Assembly (NCBI RefSeq): GCF_004137795.1
Contig: NZ_NWTM01000003.1
Location: 248,001-312,000 of the forward strand
Source of the DNA: Pectobacterium zantedeschiae
GTDB lineage: Bacteria; Pseudomonadota; Gammaproteobacteria; Enterobacterales; Enterobacteriaceae
Direction of reading: 5' to 3'
Length of the DNA: 64,000 nucleotides
Made by a program: the position numbers and the translations under genes. Positions 28,176 through 37,884 of this stretch are shown here, one piece after another. The notes under the pieces are model-generated. The model was not told where the DNA came from. It did not search any database and was given only the letters and a program-made list of their open reading frames with translations. Numbering within the stretch: the stretch's first letter is position 1; the number at the start of each line of letters is the position of its first letter.

Positions 28176-28906
28176 CACAGCATCCCCCCATTAATAGAAA
28201 TTACCTGACGCGTCACATAACCCGCGATATCGGACATAAGGTAACTCGCCAGCCCTGCAACTTCTTCCGCCTGCCCCATACGTTTCATGGGAATCATCTT
28301 CATTGCTTCTTCAACGGCGATCGGTTCCATTTGAATCATGCCCGTATCAATCAAACCGGGTGCGATACAGTTTACGGTGATTTTTCGCTTCGCCAGTTCG
28401 ATAGCCAGCGCTTTCGTTGCGCCGATAATGCCCGCTTTCGCTGCACTGTAGTTGACCTGACCTCGATTCCCCATAATCCCGGAAACAGAGGACAACGTGA
28501 TAATTCGTCCACCTTTACGCAGACCGACCATCGGCATCACACAGGGATGAATCACGTTATAGAAGCTATCAAGATTGGTGTGAATCACGCTATCCCAAGC
28601 CTGCTCGTCGAGGGCGGGAAAGGCGCCATCGCAGGTGATACCGGCATTGCTGACCACGCCATAGTAAGCACCGTGCACCTCAATATCCTGTTCAATAACG
28701 GTGCGACACGCTTCCCGATCGGCAATATCGAAGCTGACAATACGACCGGAACCGTTTTGCTCCGTAATCTGGCTTAAGGTTTCCTTCGCTCCATTTTCAT
28801 CACGGTGATAATGCACAACCACAGTAAAACCATCTTCCGCCAGACGCAGTGCAATGGCTCGACCGATCCCTTTGCTGGCACCGGTCACTAACACAGAACG
28901 CGTCAT
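28175..28906 (-). CDS. apeQ: 3-ketoacyl-ACP reductase (FabG-like), ApeQ
   Basis: Short-chain dehydrogenase of 243 residues that reduces the ketoacyl intermediate with NADPH. The Rossmann motif TGASKGIGRAIA is at the N terminus, VSNAG follows, and the catalytic Ser-Tyr-Lys are in LSSVSGIMGNRGQVNYSAAK. The start at 28906 is chosen because GGGAG lies seven bases before it. An ATG at 28927 overlapping the apeP stop (ATGA) is a real alternative and would add seven residues. It works with ApeP/ApeI dehydratases and ApeO/ApeC to build the conjugated chain. Confidence 0.87.
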   Translation of the reverse strand: MTRSVLVTGASKGIGRAIALRLAEDGFTVVVHYHRDENGAKETLSQITEQNGSGRIVSFDIADREACRTVIEQDIEVHGAYYGVVSNAGITCDGAFPALDEQAWDSVIHTNLDSFYNVIHPCVMPMVGLRKGGRIITLSSVSGIMGNRGQVNYSAAKAGIIGATKALAIELAKRKITVNCIAPGLIDTGMIQMEPIAVEEAMKMIPMKRMGQAEEVAGLASYLMSDIAGYVTRQVISINGGML

Positions 28907-28923
28907 GCTTTTTCTCCCGGTTG

Positions 28924-29406
28924 TCATAATGGCTTTCCCTGTTCTAAAAGAATTTTTAACTCTCGCTCATCGGGTTGATACGTATTCAACCGACCAGAAG
29001 CATACTTCTCTCCATCAATCGCAATCTCACCCTCAAAGCTACCCACTTTGTCGTCACGCATCAGCAGCGTAACGGTCACATCAAGCAGAGATCCAGCAGG
29101 AAAAATATCCTGTTTGCAGTGATAACCCCGTCCCCCCAACAGCATTCCGGGGCGCGGCTTCTCTTGCAGTTCGTTACTTTGACGCCTATGCCAGCCAGAC
29201 CAGACCCCGATCGTCTGTGCAATAATCTCAATACCGAACCACGCAGGTAAATGTCCTTGAGTATTAAGAAACGGTGCCAAAATCCCCTCGCGACTGACCG
29301 CCACACGACAGTGCGCATGATCGTCATCAACATGGATCACCTCATCTACCAGCACCATCGGGGCTGAATGGGGCAGATAATCTGCCGCAGCCAGATACTC
29401 ACTCAT
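28924..29406 (-). CDS. apeP: hotdog-fold 3-hydroxyacyl-ACP dehydratase subunit ApeP
   Basis: Hotdog-fold protein of 160 residues, FabA/FabZ-like. The substrate-side motif YLPHSAPMVLVDEV and the acidic catalytic position in FGIEIIAQTIGVW are present. The usual catalytic His motif GHFP is not seen; the matching stretch is FLNTQGHLPAW. In characterised APE systems ApeP pairs with ApeI as a heteromeric dehydratase, which would explain a partly non-canonical site. It overlaps apeO by 8 bp upstream and apeQ by 4 bp or less downstream. Confidence 0.82.
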   Translation of the reverse strand: MSEYLAAADYLPHSAPMVLVDEVIHVDDDHAHCRVAVSREGILAPFLNTQGHLPAWFGIEIIAQTIGVWSGWHRRQSNELQEKPRPGMLLGGRGYHCKQDIFPAGSLLDVTVTLLMRDDKVGSFEGEIAIDGEKYASGRLNTYQPDERELKILLEQGKPL

Positions 29407-30556
29407 GGTTCTTCCCCAAAATCAGACACGTATTATTGCCGCCAAACGCAAAGGAATTAGACAGAATCACCGATCGGGTAAGCGGTGCAGGTTCACGGAG
29501 CAAACCGCATGATGGCAGTGATACATCGGGGTGACTGCGTGAGAAATCCTGCGCAGGTAAGGGAATATCCCGCGTCAGAAGTAGCCAACAGAGCGCAGCC
29601 TCACTAATCCCCGCGGCACCCAACGTATGACCAGTGAGATGTTTAGTCGAACTAGAAGGCACGCGCTCACCAAAAACCGCGTGAACCACATTAGCCTCAA
29701 TCTGATCATTCAGGCGAGTGGCGGTACCGTGTAAATTGATATAACCCACATCCTCAGGCTGCAACTCAGCCTGCGACAACGCCATATTTATCGCGCGAAT
29801 CGCCCCTTCGCCTTCCGGGTGCGGTGCCGACATATGGTAAGCATCGGATGACTCTCCGAAGCCCAATATCGCCACGCGATCGGGCTGCGGCCCGATCAAC
29901 ATCAGCGCAACGCCTTCACCGATAGTTATCCCATTGCGTTCTTCACTAAACGGTTGGCAGCGCGTTGAAGATAGCGATTCAAGGCTATCGAAGCCATTTA
30001 GCGGCATACGACTCAGCGTATCCGCGCCGCCAACGATAGCCACATCCACCAGCCCGGCATCGATCAACCGTTTACCGCTGATCAGCGCTCTGGCGCTGGA
30101 AGAGCAGGCCGTTGAGATAGTGTAAGCGGGTCCATTTAATTTCAGATAGGCAGACAAAAATCGAGAAGGATCGCCAAGTTCCTGCTGCGCATAGTGATAA
30201 GTGGAAAGATTTTCGCTGACATACCGATCGGCTTCATCCAGCCCTGAAGTACTGGTTCCCAGAACCACTGCCACTCGGTCAGAGCCGAACTGCGCGATAG
30301 CCGCGTCCACCTGAGGCCGGATTTGTTCCAGTGCGGCCAGCAATAGCTGGTTATTACGACTGTTATGCGCCGCTAATTCGTCCGGGATAGCGGGTAATTC
30401 CGCATCCACATTCCCTGTCCAACAGGGTTTATCATGCAGCAGCCACTCAGAATCAGGACGCATGCCTGGCGCATGGCCGCAGGCAAGGTTGTCAGCAATC
30501 TCATCCAGATTATTGCCCAGCGCATTCAGTGCCCCAACGGCGTTAATGTAAATCAT
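29399..30556 (-). CDS. apeO: beta-ketoacyl-ACP synthase ApeO
   Basis: FabF-like ketosynthase of 385 residues with a full catalytic set: Cys in TISTACSSSARAL, His in HGTATRLND and His in HLTGHTLGAAG; the tail FGGNNTCLIL is conserved. In the described APE machinery ApeO forms the active half of a ketosynthase/chain length factor dimer with ApeC. It starts one base after the ApeN gene stop and overlaps apeP by 8 bp, as expected for a tightly packed operon. Confidence 0.86.
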   Translation of the reverse strand: MIYINAVGALNALGNNLDEIADNLACGHAPGMRPDSEWLLHDKPCWTGNVDAELPAIPDELAAHNSRNNQLLLAALEQIRPQVDAAIAQFGSDRVAVVLGTSTSGLDEADRYVSENLSTYHYAQQELGDPSRFLSAYLKLNGPAYTISTACSSSARALISGKRLIDAGLVDVAIVGGADTLSRMPLNGFDSLESLSSTRCQPFSEERNGITIGEGVALMLIGPQPDRVAILGFGESSDAYHMSAPHPEGEGAIRAINMALSQAELQPEDVGYINLHGTATRLNDQIEANVVHAVFGERVPSSSTKHLTGHTLGAAGISEAALCWLLLTRDIPLPAQDFSRSHPDVSLPSCGLLREPAPLTRSVILSNSFAFGGNNTCLILGKNHE

Positions 30557-30557
30557 G

Positions 30558-31133
30558 CTAGCTATCCAGATGTTGAATCACGATGTGATAACCAAAGACA
30601 AATTGCTGAACGCTGATCGGTACGCGCTGGCTATTCCGCGTCATATAGCGAATTTCAGTAATCAGCATGCCGCGATTGTCACGCAGTTGTCTCTTATCAT
30701 CGCTATCTTTCAGCGTCCAACCGGCTGGCAGTTGCGTCTGCCACACGGCAATCGGCCAGTGGCTCAGCATAATATCCGCCAGCACCTGACTGGCTGGCGG
30801 CAACTGAGGCAGAACAATGGACTGCTCAGTATGAATACCCTGAGCATCATAGGTGACCTTAAACAGACGAATCCCGATAGAGGAAAGCCCAACCAGCGAC
30901 AGTTGCTTATCATCGGCATTCAACATCACCAACAGAGATTGTTGCTTACCGTCAAAGGTTCCCGTCAATAGTTGCTGTTCGTTGACCGACGGGGTAATCG
31001 CTGGTGCGGGTAGCGTAACTTTTACACCCGGTTTGAGCCACGCCTGTGGACGGTTGTCATCATGCTGCTTGCTGGCACAACTGCTCAATACCAGCACACC
31101 AATGAGCAGAAGCCCGCGTCGCAATAATGTCAT
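30558..31133 (-). CDS. apeN: DUF3261-family lipoprotein ApeN
   Basis: Lipoprotein of 191 residues with lipobox VLSSC (Cys at about 19). The rest fits DUF3261, a family found almost only in aryl polyene and related clusters. A role in carrying or seating the lipid-linked pigment at the outer membrane is likely from context (LolA-like ApeL and exporter ApeM are next to it) but unproven. Its start overlaps the exporter stop as ATGA. Confidence 0.82.
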   Translation of the reverse strand: MTLLRRGLLLIGVLVLSSCASKQHDDNRPQAWLKPGVKVTLPAPAITPSVNEQQLLTGTFDGKQQSLLVMLNADDKQLSLVGLSSIGIRLFKVTYDAQGIHTEQSIVLPQLPPASQVLADIMLSHWPIAVWQTQLPAGWTLKDSDDKRQLRDNRGMLITEIRYMTRNSQRVPISVQQFVFGYHIVIQHLDS

Positions 31134-33451
31134 TTTCGTTTCCCTTTTGAATCAGGCAACGCCAGAGGCGCCAGCAAAAAGGCGGTAAAAATACCGCTAC
31201 ACAGCACAATCCCGAAGCTGCTGATGGCCTGAGTGCTACTGAAAACCAACATACCCAGCGTCAGTAGGGCGACGCACATCGCCAGCGTCACAGCCAATAG
31301 AGAGGTCATCGGCGTACCGCGCGGATTGCTGAAAAATAGCGTGTAATTGATGCCAATCCCCAGAACCAGAACCAACGCGAGTAATGAGAACAGGTTCAGC
31401 GAATGACCACTCAGTGCCAGAACCGCCAGGCCGCAGCCTAGCGACAGCACCGACGGCACCACATTAACTAATCCACGGCGTAACCCAAGGCGAATAACGT
31501 AGCTCAGCGCAATCACGGCCAGCGCCGCCGTCAGCAACCATCCCAGCATGGCGCGATAGAAACCGAACAGCGCGTCGAAGGTTCCTTTTCTATCGATCCA
31601 CTCCACACCCGGCAGCGTTTTGGCCATCTGTCCCAGCGCAGCGCTATTGCTCACGCCGCTTATCGGAACCAGAACACCGCTTTTTCCATTGGGTAACGTC
31701 AGCCACAGCAGTCGCCACCCTTCACTTATCGGGCTATTCAGCCAGCGCTCCGGCGTGACCGGCATAGGGCGAACATCTGGCATGGCCGCATCAACGCCCG
31801 TGTCTTTAAGACGCTCGATAACCGCAGGCGCGGCCGAAGCAATAAGCTGGCTGTCACGCTGTTGCTGATCCAGAGAGGAAAGCGGCAGTAGCCGATACTG
31901 CTTTAACCACGCCTGTTGTTGCGCATCACGCAGTTTAGGGGCAAGCCGTTCCAGACGCTGTAATGTCTCCTCCGCGCTATCGCCATAGACGACGAACCAG
32001 GTTTGATCGGCGCTCTGACCTGTTAGTGCCGTCAATTGCCGCTCTTGTTGCATCAAATCCTGCGGCAGCGCCTGTAACTGGGAAATATCGTCATTGACCT
32101 CCAGCCGCAGCAATCCCACGACAGAAAGTAGCAACAGCGCCAGCGGGATCCCAAAACGCACGGCGCGCTGACGCCGCCACGCGGCTAGCCAGCGCCCCAT
32201 CAACACCATCGCGGGAACTGGTCTAACGGGTAGCCCTTTAACCAGAAAAGGATACCAGCACACCACGGTCAAACAGGAAGCCGTCAGCCCTGTTGCGGCG
32301 AACACCGCCAGTTGTTGTAAACCGGGGAACGGTGCCAATGCCATGATCAGATAGGCCACCACCGCCGTACCCAGCGCGAGCAACAGAGCTGGCAGCACCT
32401 TCTTCAGGCTTTCCATTGAGGAAACGTGGCCGCCGTGAACCATCCGTTCGGTCAAATAATAGAGCGTATAGTCCGCTGAAATACCGACGATACTGAGGCT
32501 CATCACCAGCGTCATCAAATGCAATTCACCGAATAGCAGCAGTGTAAAAACCGTGCCTGCTAGCGCGCCGATGCTCACCGATAATCCACATAACAGCAGC
32601 GGCCGTGGTGAACGAAACACAAAGAAGATCAGCAACAGCACGCCAGCCACGGTGGCGACGCCAAGGGTAGAGACATCCTTTTTAGCTTGTTGGCTGGCAT
32701 AGTTGCTGAACAATACCGTCCCGCGTGTTAATACCTCGGCATCAGGATATTCAGCCTTTAGCTCTCGCTCAATAACACCCAGTTTATCAACCAGCTGCTG
32801 ATTACGCGCCATATCGAAAGAACCACCGCTGAGTTCACCGTGCAGAAAATACCAGGTGCGGCCTTGCGCATCTTTTGCCGTTAACCAGCCTTGCGACAAT
32901 CCCAGTTGGCTGGCATTTTGTTGCAACGCCAGCTGAGAGCCGCGCACCAGCATCAAGGGGTCGTGATTTAACTCCTTACCGCTCACGCCCGCAAACGCGG
33001 AATAAAGCTGTGCCAGTACCCAATCGGCCTGTGCCGCTCCGCCATTCTCCAGCCGCGCCCGCGTGGTGGAATCGACAAGACCATTACGATGTTCAAAAAC
33101 GAATTTTCCCCACCGCTGCTGCTGTTCGGCATCAATCGGGCCGTTGACCTGCTGTAGATCGGGAAGCGCGCGCAGGTGTTTCAACCACCAGTCCGCCACA
33201 GCGGGCTCCGCCTGCTTGCCCGGTGTCACCAGCCACACCATCTGCCGATCCAGGCGCTGCATAAAGCCTTGCTGTAACTCTGGGGGAAGTGCGCCCATCG
33301 ATTGCTTAGGTAACAGTGCCAATACGCTACTGTTGATCTGCGACTTCGGTAGCAGCAGCGCCAGTGTTGCCATCAGCACGATACAGCAGCCAATCCAAAC
33401 CAGCGCCGCGCGACGGAGACCGTCAGAAAACGAAACGCTGTAACTCATCAT
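31130..33451 (-). CDS. apeM: MMPL/RND-type exporter ApeM
   Basis: Inner-membrane protein of 773 residues related to MMPL lipid exporters. It shows the tandem RND layout: one N-terminal helix, a periplasmic domain, five more helices around 250-430 (GISADYTLYYLTERMVHGG in the core), then a second copy of this arrangement at the C terminus (GIGINYTLFFSNPRGT). It probably lifts the finished aryl polyene lipid out of the inner membrane for ApeL to carry. Its start lies inside the end of apeL, a 29-bp overlap; a second ATG follows directly at 33448. Confidence 0.86.
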   Translation of the reverse strand: MMSYSVSFSDGLRRAALVWIGCCIVLMATLALLLPKSQINSSVLALLPKQSMGALPPELQQGFMQRLDRQMVWLVTPGKQAEPAVADWWLKHLRALPDLQQVNGPIDAEQQQRWGKFVFEHRNGLVDSTTRARLENGGAAQADWVLAQLYSAFAGVSGKELNHDPLMLVRGSQLALQQNASQLGLSQGWLTAKDAQGRTWYFLHGELSGGSFDMARNQQLVDKLGVIERELKAEYPDAEVLTRGTVLFSNYASQQAKKDVSTLGVATVAGVLLLIFFVFRSPRPLLLCGLSVSIGALAGTVFTLLLFGELHLMTLVMSLSIVGISADYTLYYLTERMVHGGHVSSMESLKKVLPALLLALGTAVVAYLIMALAPFPGLQQLAVFAATGLTASCLTVVCWYPFLVKGLPVRPVPAMVLMGRWLAAWRRQRAVRFGIPLALLLLSVVGLLRLEVNDDISQLQALPQDLMQQERQLTALTGQSADQTWFVVYGDSAEETLQRLERLAPKLRDAQQQAWLKQYRLLPLSSLDQQQRDSQLIASAAPAVIERLKDTGVDAAMPDVRPMPVTPERWLNSPISEGWRLLWLTLPNGKSGVLVPISGVSNSAALGQMAKTLPGVEWIDRKGTFDALFGFYRAMLGWLLTAALAVIALSYVIRLGLRRGLVNVVPSVLSLGCGLAVLALSGHSLNLFSLLALVLVLGIGINYTLFFSNPRGTPMTSLLAVTLAMCVALLTLGMLVFSSTQAISSFGIVLCSGIFTAFLLAPLALPDSKGKRK

Positions 33452-34028
33452 CGCTTAGCTTCCGAGGTTCGAGCCGCTGATTACTCAGCGTAATTCTGGT
33501 CATGTCGCCCTGGCGGTCATCCAGCACAATGCCGTCAAGAAACTCACCACCGTTCAGCGTAATCGTGTTGAACAATTTATCTAACGGCGACGTTTTTGGC
33601 GTCAGCACCAGCCGCCACTGCTGCTTACCGAGATCGGTAAAATCGATGGCGAAATTCTGCTCTAATACGTGGCGATCGGCCTGAAATAAGGCACGTAGCA
33701 GGTGGTTAAACTGAAACATCTGCGGGTTACTTTCTGCCGTGACAATCTGCGGTGCTTGCCCGTTCATCACCTGAACCATGCGCGTTTCGTCCAACACCAT
33801 CGTCAGCGGAAATGGCGCTGCCTGATGCCACCACAGCCCTTTATCCTGCGCGATCAGCAGTTGACCGCCGGATTTAAGCGGCTTTGCCATGCCTTTTATT
33901 TCACGCAGTTGGGTGAAATCGGCGCGTACAACAGGCTGGCTACTGAATTGCTGTTGTAAATCATCCAGCGTAACGGCCTGCGCCACACCGCTCAATAGCA
34001 CAAAAACCGCGACAATCAGTCGTATCAT
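33423..34028 (-). CDS. apeL: LolA-like periplasmic carrier ApeL
   Basis: Secreted protein of 201 residues. A signal peptide (MIRLIVAVFVLLSGVAQA) is followed by a LolA-like fold: LDDLQQQFSSQPVVRADFTQLREIKGM and a strand-rich body. LolA ferries lipoproteins across the periplasm; the version in APE clusters is thought to carry the pigment lipid. The start overlaps the thioesterase stop by 4 bp, and the 3' end overlaps apeM by 29 bp. Confidence 0.85.
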   Translation of the reverse strand: MIRLIVAVFVLLSGVAQAVTLDDLQQQFSSQPVVRADFTQLREIKGMAKPLKSGGQLLIAQDKGLWWHQAAPFPLTMVLDETRMVQVMNGQAPQIVTAESNPQMFQFNHLLRALFQADRHVLEQNFAIDFTDLGKQQWRLVLTPKTSPLDKLFNTITLNGGEFLDGIVLDDRQGDMTRITLSNQRLEPRKLSDDELQRFVF

Positions 34029-34447
34029 GGCGTCACTCCAAGGCGCTCAAATAAAATAGAGGGAGAAACAAAACTCAGCTCACGACATCCTTCCTGTACC
34101 GCGACCTGAATCGTATAGCCAGTCGTCGTGCGTTGGCCGCTTTCAGCATCGAAAATCAGGTAAGCGATGCGCAAACGATTCTCGACTTCTTCGATAGTGG
34201 CGCGAATGCGTATACGTTGTTCGTAAGTCAGCGCGGCACGATATTTCACCCGTGTATCCACCACAGGCCACACATAGCCAGATGCCTGCATCTCACGATA
34301 GCCATAGTTAAATTTGCTAAGCAGCGCCTCGCGCGCCACTTCAAAAAATCGAAAATAGTTACCGTGCCACACCACGCCCATCGGATCGCAATCATGGAAA
34401 GATACGGTTAGTTCAACTTCATGGCTTAAGCGGGGATCGTTTAGCAC
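34025..34447 (-). CDS. apeK: 4HBT-type acyl-CoA/ACP thioesterase ApeK
   Basis: Hotdog thioesterase of 140 residues of the YbgC/4HBT type. The catalytic-site segment FHDCDPMGVVWHGNYFRFFE is clear, with the family's aspartate in DPMGVV. It presumably releases or edits acyl intermediates on the carrier proteins. It lies between apeJ (1-bp overlap) and apeL (4-bp overlap). Confidence 0.85.
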   Translation of the reverse strand: MLNDPRLSHEVELTVSFHDCDPMGVVWHGNYFRFFEVAREALLSKFNYGYREMQASGYVWPVVDTRVKYRAALTYEQRIRIRATIEEVENRLRIAYLIFDAESGQRTTTGYTIQVAVQEGCRELSFVSPSILFERLGVTP

Positions 34448-36162
34448 TATGACTCCTTTTTCCCAGCAGCTCGGCCGTCATCATCAGGCAGACTCCAGAA
34501 ATCAAAAAAATTAAACCAGTCGAGTGGGGATTTCAGCGCATAGTGCGCCAGCCGTTCGGCATAGCGATCGACAACCTGCTGTAAGGCCTGCTGCCGAATT
34601 GGACGCGGCAACGTAATGCTATCGGCAAAGGGTTCGCAGTAGACACGCAGCTTTTTCTGCTCGCGAATAACAAACATCAGTAATACGGGGCAACGTAGCG
34701 CCGCAGCCAGTACAAAAGGCCCTTGAGGGAAAGGCGCCTCTTTTCCCAAAAACGAGCTCCACACCACGCGGCGTACACCGCCACGCTGACGATGTACCGC
34801 CGTGCGATCGCCGACAATCGCTACCCATTCACCGGCATCCAGCTTTTGTTGCAGCATAATTGCGGTATCTGGCCCAATATTGCTGACAGGGATAAGATTC
34901 ACACCGGCCTGCGGCGCGATCTCTTCCAGCACCTGCTTAAAACGCTGAGAGTTTTCCGTAAACACCAGTGCGTTAATCACCAGCCCACTCACCTGCGGTG
35001 CCAGCGCCCGACAGACCTCGATATCACCGAGGTGCGAAGCCAAAATCAGCTGCCCTTTCTGCCTGCCATGCTCAATGGCTTCCCGCGCGCCAGGGGCAAA
35101 ATCAATATCGCGGCCCCAGTGTAGATCGCCACGCCAGCTGGCAATTTTATCCAGCATTGCCTGACCAAAACGGAGAAAATGGTGATAGCTGTTGAGTGGT
35201 TTAGGCAGCAGGATGTCTTGCTGATGCGCATAATCCCCGATTTGCCTCAGCCATGACTGAGACGCCTGACGTGCGGTGCGGCCGGTTAACCAGTAAAACG
35301 CGATAACCGGCCAGAGAAACAGGGTAAACACCCCACGACCTAACCGTTGATATACCGCCAGCATAAACCGCATACCGAGTAAGCCCTTACGCTCCGATAC
35401 ACCCGCCCAGTGCTGCTGACGTTGCCGCATGAGTAACACCGGAATACGCGGAAGCATGCCGAAAAACAGGCGAGTATGCATCCAGGAAATCCGCAGGTTA
35501 TCGTGCAACGCATCAAAATGAGACAGACCATTTTCTGGATACGTGACTGCTGTTTCAATAAAGCGGCTGGGCGTTCCTGCCCAGTACAGTCGCACCATAA
35601 TTTCCGTATCGAAATCCATACGGCGACCGAGAGACTTACGGGAGAGAAGCGATAACGTGGCCGCAACCGGATAGACACGGAAACCACACATGCTGTCCTT
35701 GATGGAGAGGGATAGCGTTTCAATCCAGACCCAAACGTGAGTGACATAGCGCCCGTAAAGGCGTGATTTAGGCACCGAGTCATCGTAACGAGGTCGACCG
35801 GAAATCAGGTAATCTGGATACGTTTTCGCCTCATCCAACAGAAGCGGCGCATCTTCAATCTGATGCTGCCCGTCGGCATCAACCTGCAAAGCATGACTAA
35901 ACCCAGCCTGCGCGGCGGCTTCGATACCACGCATCACCGCTGCGCCTTTCCCGCTGTTGTGCGCCAAACGAATTAACGTCACACCGTCATGTTCCGCAGA
36001 CAGCTGGTCGAGAACCTGTTGCGTAGCCGCATCGCTGCCATCATCAACAATAAAAACCGGCAGCGCCAGCGGTGCCAGGCGCACCAGCACCGACGCCATC
36101 ATAGCTCCGTGGTTATAACAGGGGATCACCACGCAGGGCGAGAATTCGCCATTTACTGACAT
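34447..36162 (-). CDS. apeJ: glycosyltransferase-acyltransferase fusion ApeJ
   Basis: Bifunctional protein of 571 residues. Residues ~1-230 are a family 2 glycosyltransferase (VVIPCYNHGAMMASV, VDDGSD, DADGQHQ). A short hydrophobic stretch follows (GVFTLFLWPVIAFYWL). The C-terminal ~250 residues are an LpxL-type lipid acyltransferase with LASHLGDIEVCRAL and a GPF segment. It probably joins the polyene acyl chain to a glycolipid-like membrane anchor. It overlaps apeI by 10 bp. The fusion itself is normal for APE clusters. Confidence 0.87.
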   Translation of the reverse strand: MSVNGEFSPCVVIPCYNHGAMMASVLVRLAPLALPVFIVDDGSDAATQQVLDQLSAEHDGVTLIRLAHNSGKGAAVMRGIEAAAQAGFSHALQVDADGQHQIEDAPLLLDEAKTYPDYLISGRPRYDDSVPKSRLYGRYVTHVWVWIETLSLSIKDSMCGFRVYPVAATLSLLSRKSLGRRMDFDTEIMVRLYWAGTPSRFIETAVTYPENGLSHFDALHDNLRISWMHTRLFFGMLPRIPVLLMRQRQQHWAGVSERKGLLGMRFMLAVYQRLGRGVFTLFLWPVIAFYWLTGRTARQASQSWLRQIGDYAHQQDILLPKPLNSYHHFLRFGQAMLDKIASWRGDLHWGRDIDFAPGAREAIEHGRQKGQLILASHLGDIEVCRALAPQVSGLVINALVFTENSQRFKQVLEEIAPQAGVNLIPVSNIGPDTAIMLQQKLDAGEWVAIVGDRTAVHRQRGGVRRVVWSSFLGKEAPFPQGPFVLAAALRCPVLLMFVIREQKKLRVYCEPFADSITLPRPIRQQALQQVVDRYAERLAHYALKSPLDWFNFFDFWSLPDDDGRAAGKKES

Positions 36163-36542
36163 GGACTGTCTTCCATAATCGGCGTGAGCTTTATTTTTCC
36201 GCTGCTGGCAGTGCGCTCAGTATCGCCATCCAGAATGGTGTAGCTAAAGGTTAACCATTGCTTTCCCGCGTGCCATATCAACACCAGACGCAGCGTTCTT
36301 CCAGGCAAAATCGGCTGCTGGAATTTAATATTTTCAATAGATAAGAACGTCCACCCTTGCGCCAATACCGTCGTCGCGTAATGCATGACCCAATCCAACT
36401 GGGCCACGCCAGGCAACAGCGGCTGGCCCGTAAAGTGGCCATTGAACCAGAACAGGTCAGGGTCAACCTGTAGCATCAATTCAATCTGAGACGTTTCATC
36501 CGTCTTCTTTACATCGTGCCGGATAAGCTCAACGGGCAACAT
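36153..36542 (-). CDS. apeI: FabA/FabZ-like dehydratase subunit ApeI
   Basis: Hotdog dehydratase of 129 residues. The catalytic motif is canonical: FNGHFTGQPLLPGVAQLDW, with the His of GHF and an acidic residue in QLDW. It removes water from 3-hydroxyacyl-ACP to make each double bond, likely as a complex with ApeP. The start at 36542 is chosen because AGGA lies eight bases before this ATG and because the longer frame runs deep into apeH. Overlap with apeH is then 14 bp. Confidence 0.84.
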   Translation of the reverse strand: MLPVELIRHDVKKTDETSQIELMLQVDPDLFWFNGHFTGQPLLPGVAQLDWVMHYATTVLAQGWTFLSIENIKFQQPILPGRTLRLVLIWHAGKQWLTFSYTILDGDTERTASSGKIKLTPIMEDSPCQ

Positions 36543-37884
36543 GAAACAATTCCTGTATCTGCGGCCAGGCACGTTTACTCTGGCTATTGTGGGGAATAAC
36601 GTCGACGATGCGCCAGAAACGCGGCATCGCTAATGGCTCCAGCCATTTTTGTAATTCATGCCGCCATTGGCGTTTCAAATTCGGTAAGTCAACGGTCTTG
36701 TCAGAGGTATTCAACACCAGCACCACGCCAATACCGCTACGCTCTGGACGCGTCACCTGAAGCGCAACCGCATCAGCAATATCAGGCAGATCGAGTAAAC
36801 GCCGTTCTATCTCGCTTAGCGAGATGCGCTTGTCTTCGATCTTCACCACTCGGTCATGTCTGCCACACAGTTGAAAATGACCGCCTTCATCAAACACCAA
36901 TCGGTCATCCAGCTTGTGTCCCTGAACATTGGGAATCAGCGCTGATTGTGCCCACCAGTCATCCTGGTCATCACGGCGTAGTGACACTCCGGGAAACAGC
37001 TGCCACGGCACGGCATCCGTCTCACGCGAGCGCCAGGCCAAAATGCCCGTTTCTGTACTGCCGTATATCTCATTGATGGGGTGCATAAACCACTCCGCAG
37101 CCGCTTCCGCATGCAGCCAGGGTAATGTTCCTCCCGCAGAGACGATCAACGAACATAGAGGGGCAGAAAGCGCACGATCGATGCGGCGTAAGAATGCCGG
37201 ACTACTGATAAACACGTGACGCTGATGGCGGTTTTGTGAAGTAAGCTGTTCGGTATAAAGCAGTTGGCGGCTATCAAAGCGCAGTCCCAGCGCCATAGGT
37301 AGCCAGATGCGAAACGTCAGCCCATATAAATGCTGGTGGGTAACGGAAGCGATCACATCACAGCCTTGCAAATGCGTCCCCCAGCGATCCGCCAGCCAAC
37401 GCGACTCCTCATCAAGACAGCGCACAGGTTTAACAATCTGACGCGGCTTCCCAGTAGATCCTGACGTGAACAAGACAACACAGGCATCATCGGGTATAGA
37501 GGGCAATACAGCATTAGTGACGCTCACTGTCTCGGCCATCAGGGTAAATATCGGGCAGTTTAGATGCAGCGACACATCGGTCAATACCCCATCAAATTCA
37601 TCCGCCTGTTCTTCTAATACTGATTGGCGGCAGTGCCCTGGGATGACAGGGGTTTTTCCCGCATGTAGAGCAGCAAGAAGCCCGATGGTGAAGCAGTAGC
37701 TGTCTTCAAAACACAGCGCCCAACGCGTCTCATTCCGCAGGCTTAGCTGCTGACAAAGCGCAATCACCTGCGCTTTCAGCATGCTCAACGTGAACGTACT
37801 GGCACCATTGCTGGCAACAATGCGCTGGGGGGCATCATTCCCCGACAGCCAGTCATTGACGGCGCGGACAGTGAACCCGTTCAT
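36529..37884 (-). CDS. apeH: AMP-dependent acyl/aryl-ACP ligase ApeH
   Basis: Adenylating enzyme of 451 residues. Core motifs: the P-loop VVLFTSGSTGKPRQ, YGSTETG, and the hinge stretch ending in GRHDRVVKIEDKRISLSEIE. A C-terminal Lys in SQSKRAW may be the catalytic lysine. In studied APE systems this enzyme activates the aromatic starter (4-hydroxybenzoate-type acid) and loads it on a carrier protein. The start is taken at 37884, where ATGA overlaps the apeG stop; the ORF reads further upstream inside apeG. Confidence 0.85.
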   Translation of the reverse strand: MNGFTVRAVNDWLSGNDAPQRIVASNGASTFTLSMLKAQVIALCQQLSLRNETRWALCFEDSYCFTIGLLAALHAGKTPVIPGHCRQSVLEEQADEFDGVLTDVSLHLNCPIFTLMAETVSVTNAVLPSIPDDACVVLFTSGSTGKPRQIVKPVRCLDEESRWLADRWGTHLQGCDVIASVTHQHLYGLTFRIWLPMALGLRFDSRQLLYTEQLTSQNRHQRHVFISSPAFLRRIDRALSAPLCSLIVSAGGTLPWLHAEAAAEWFMHPINEIYGSTETGILAWRSRETDAVPWQLFPGVSLRRDDQDDWWAQSALIPNVQGHKLDDRLVFDEGGHFQLCGRHDRVVKIEDKRISLSEIERRLLDLPDIADAVALQVTRPERSGIGVVLVLNTSDKTVDLPNLKRQWRHELQKWLEPLAMPRFWRIVDVIPHNSQSKRAWPQIQELFHVAR

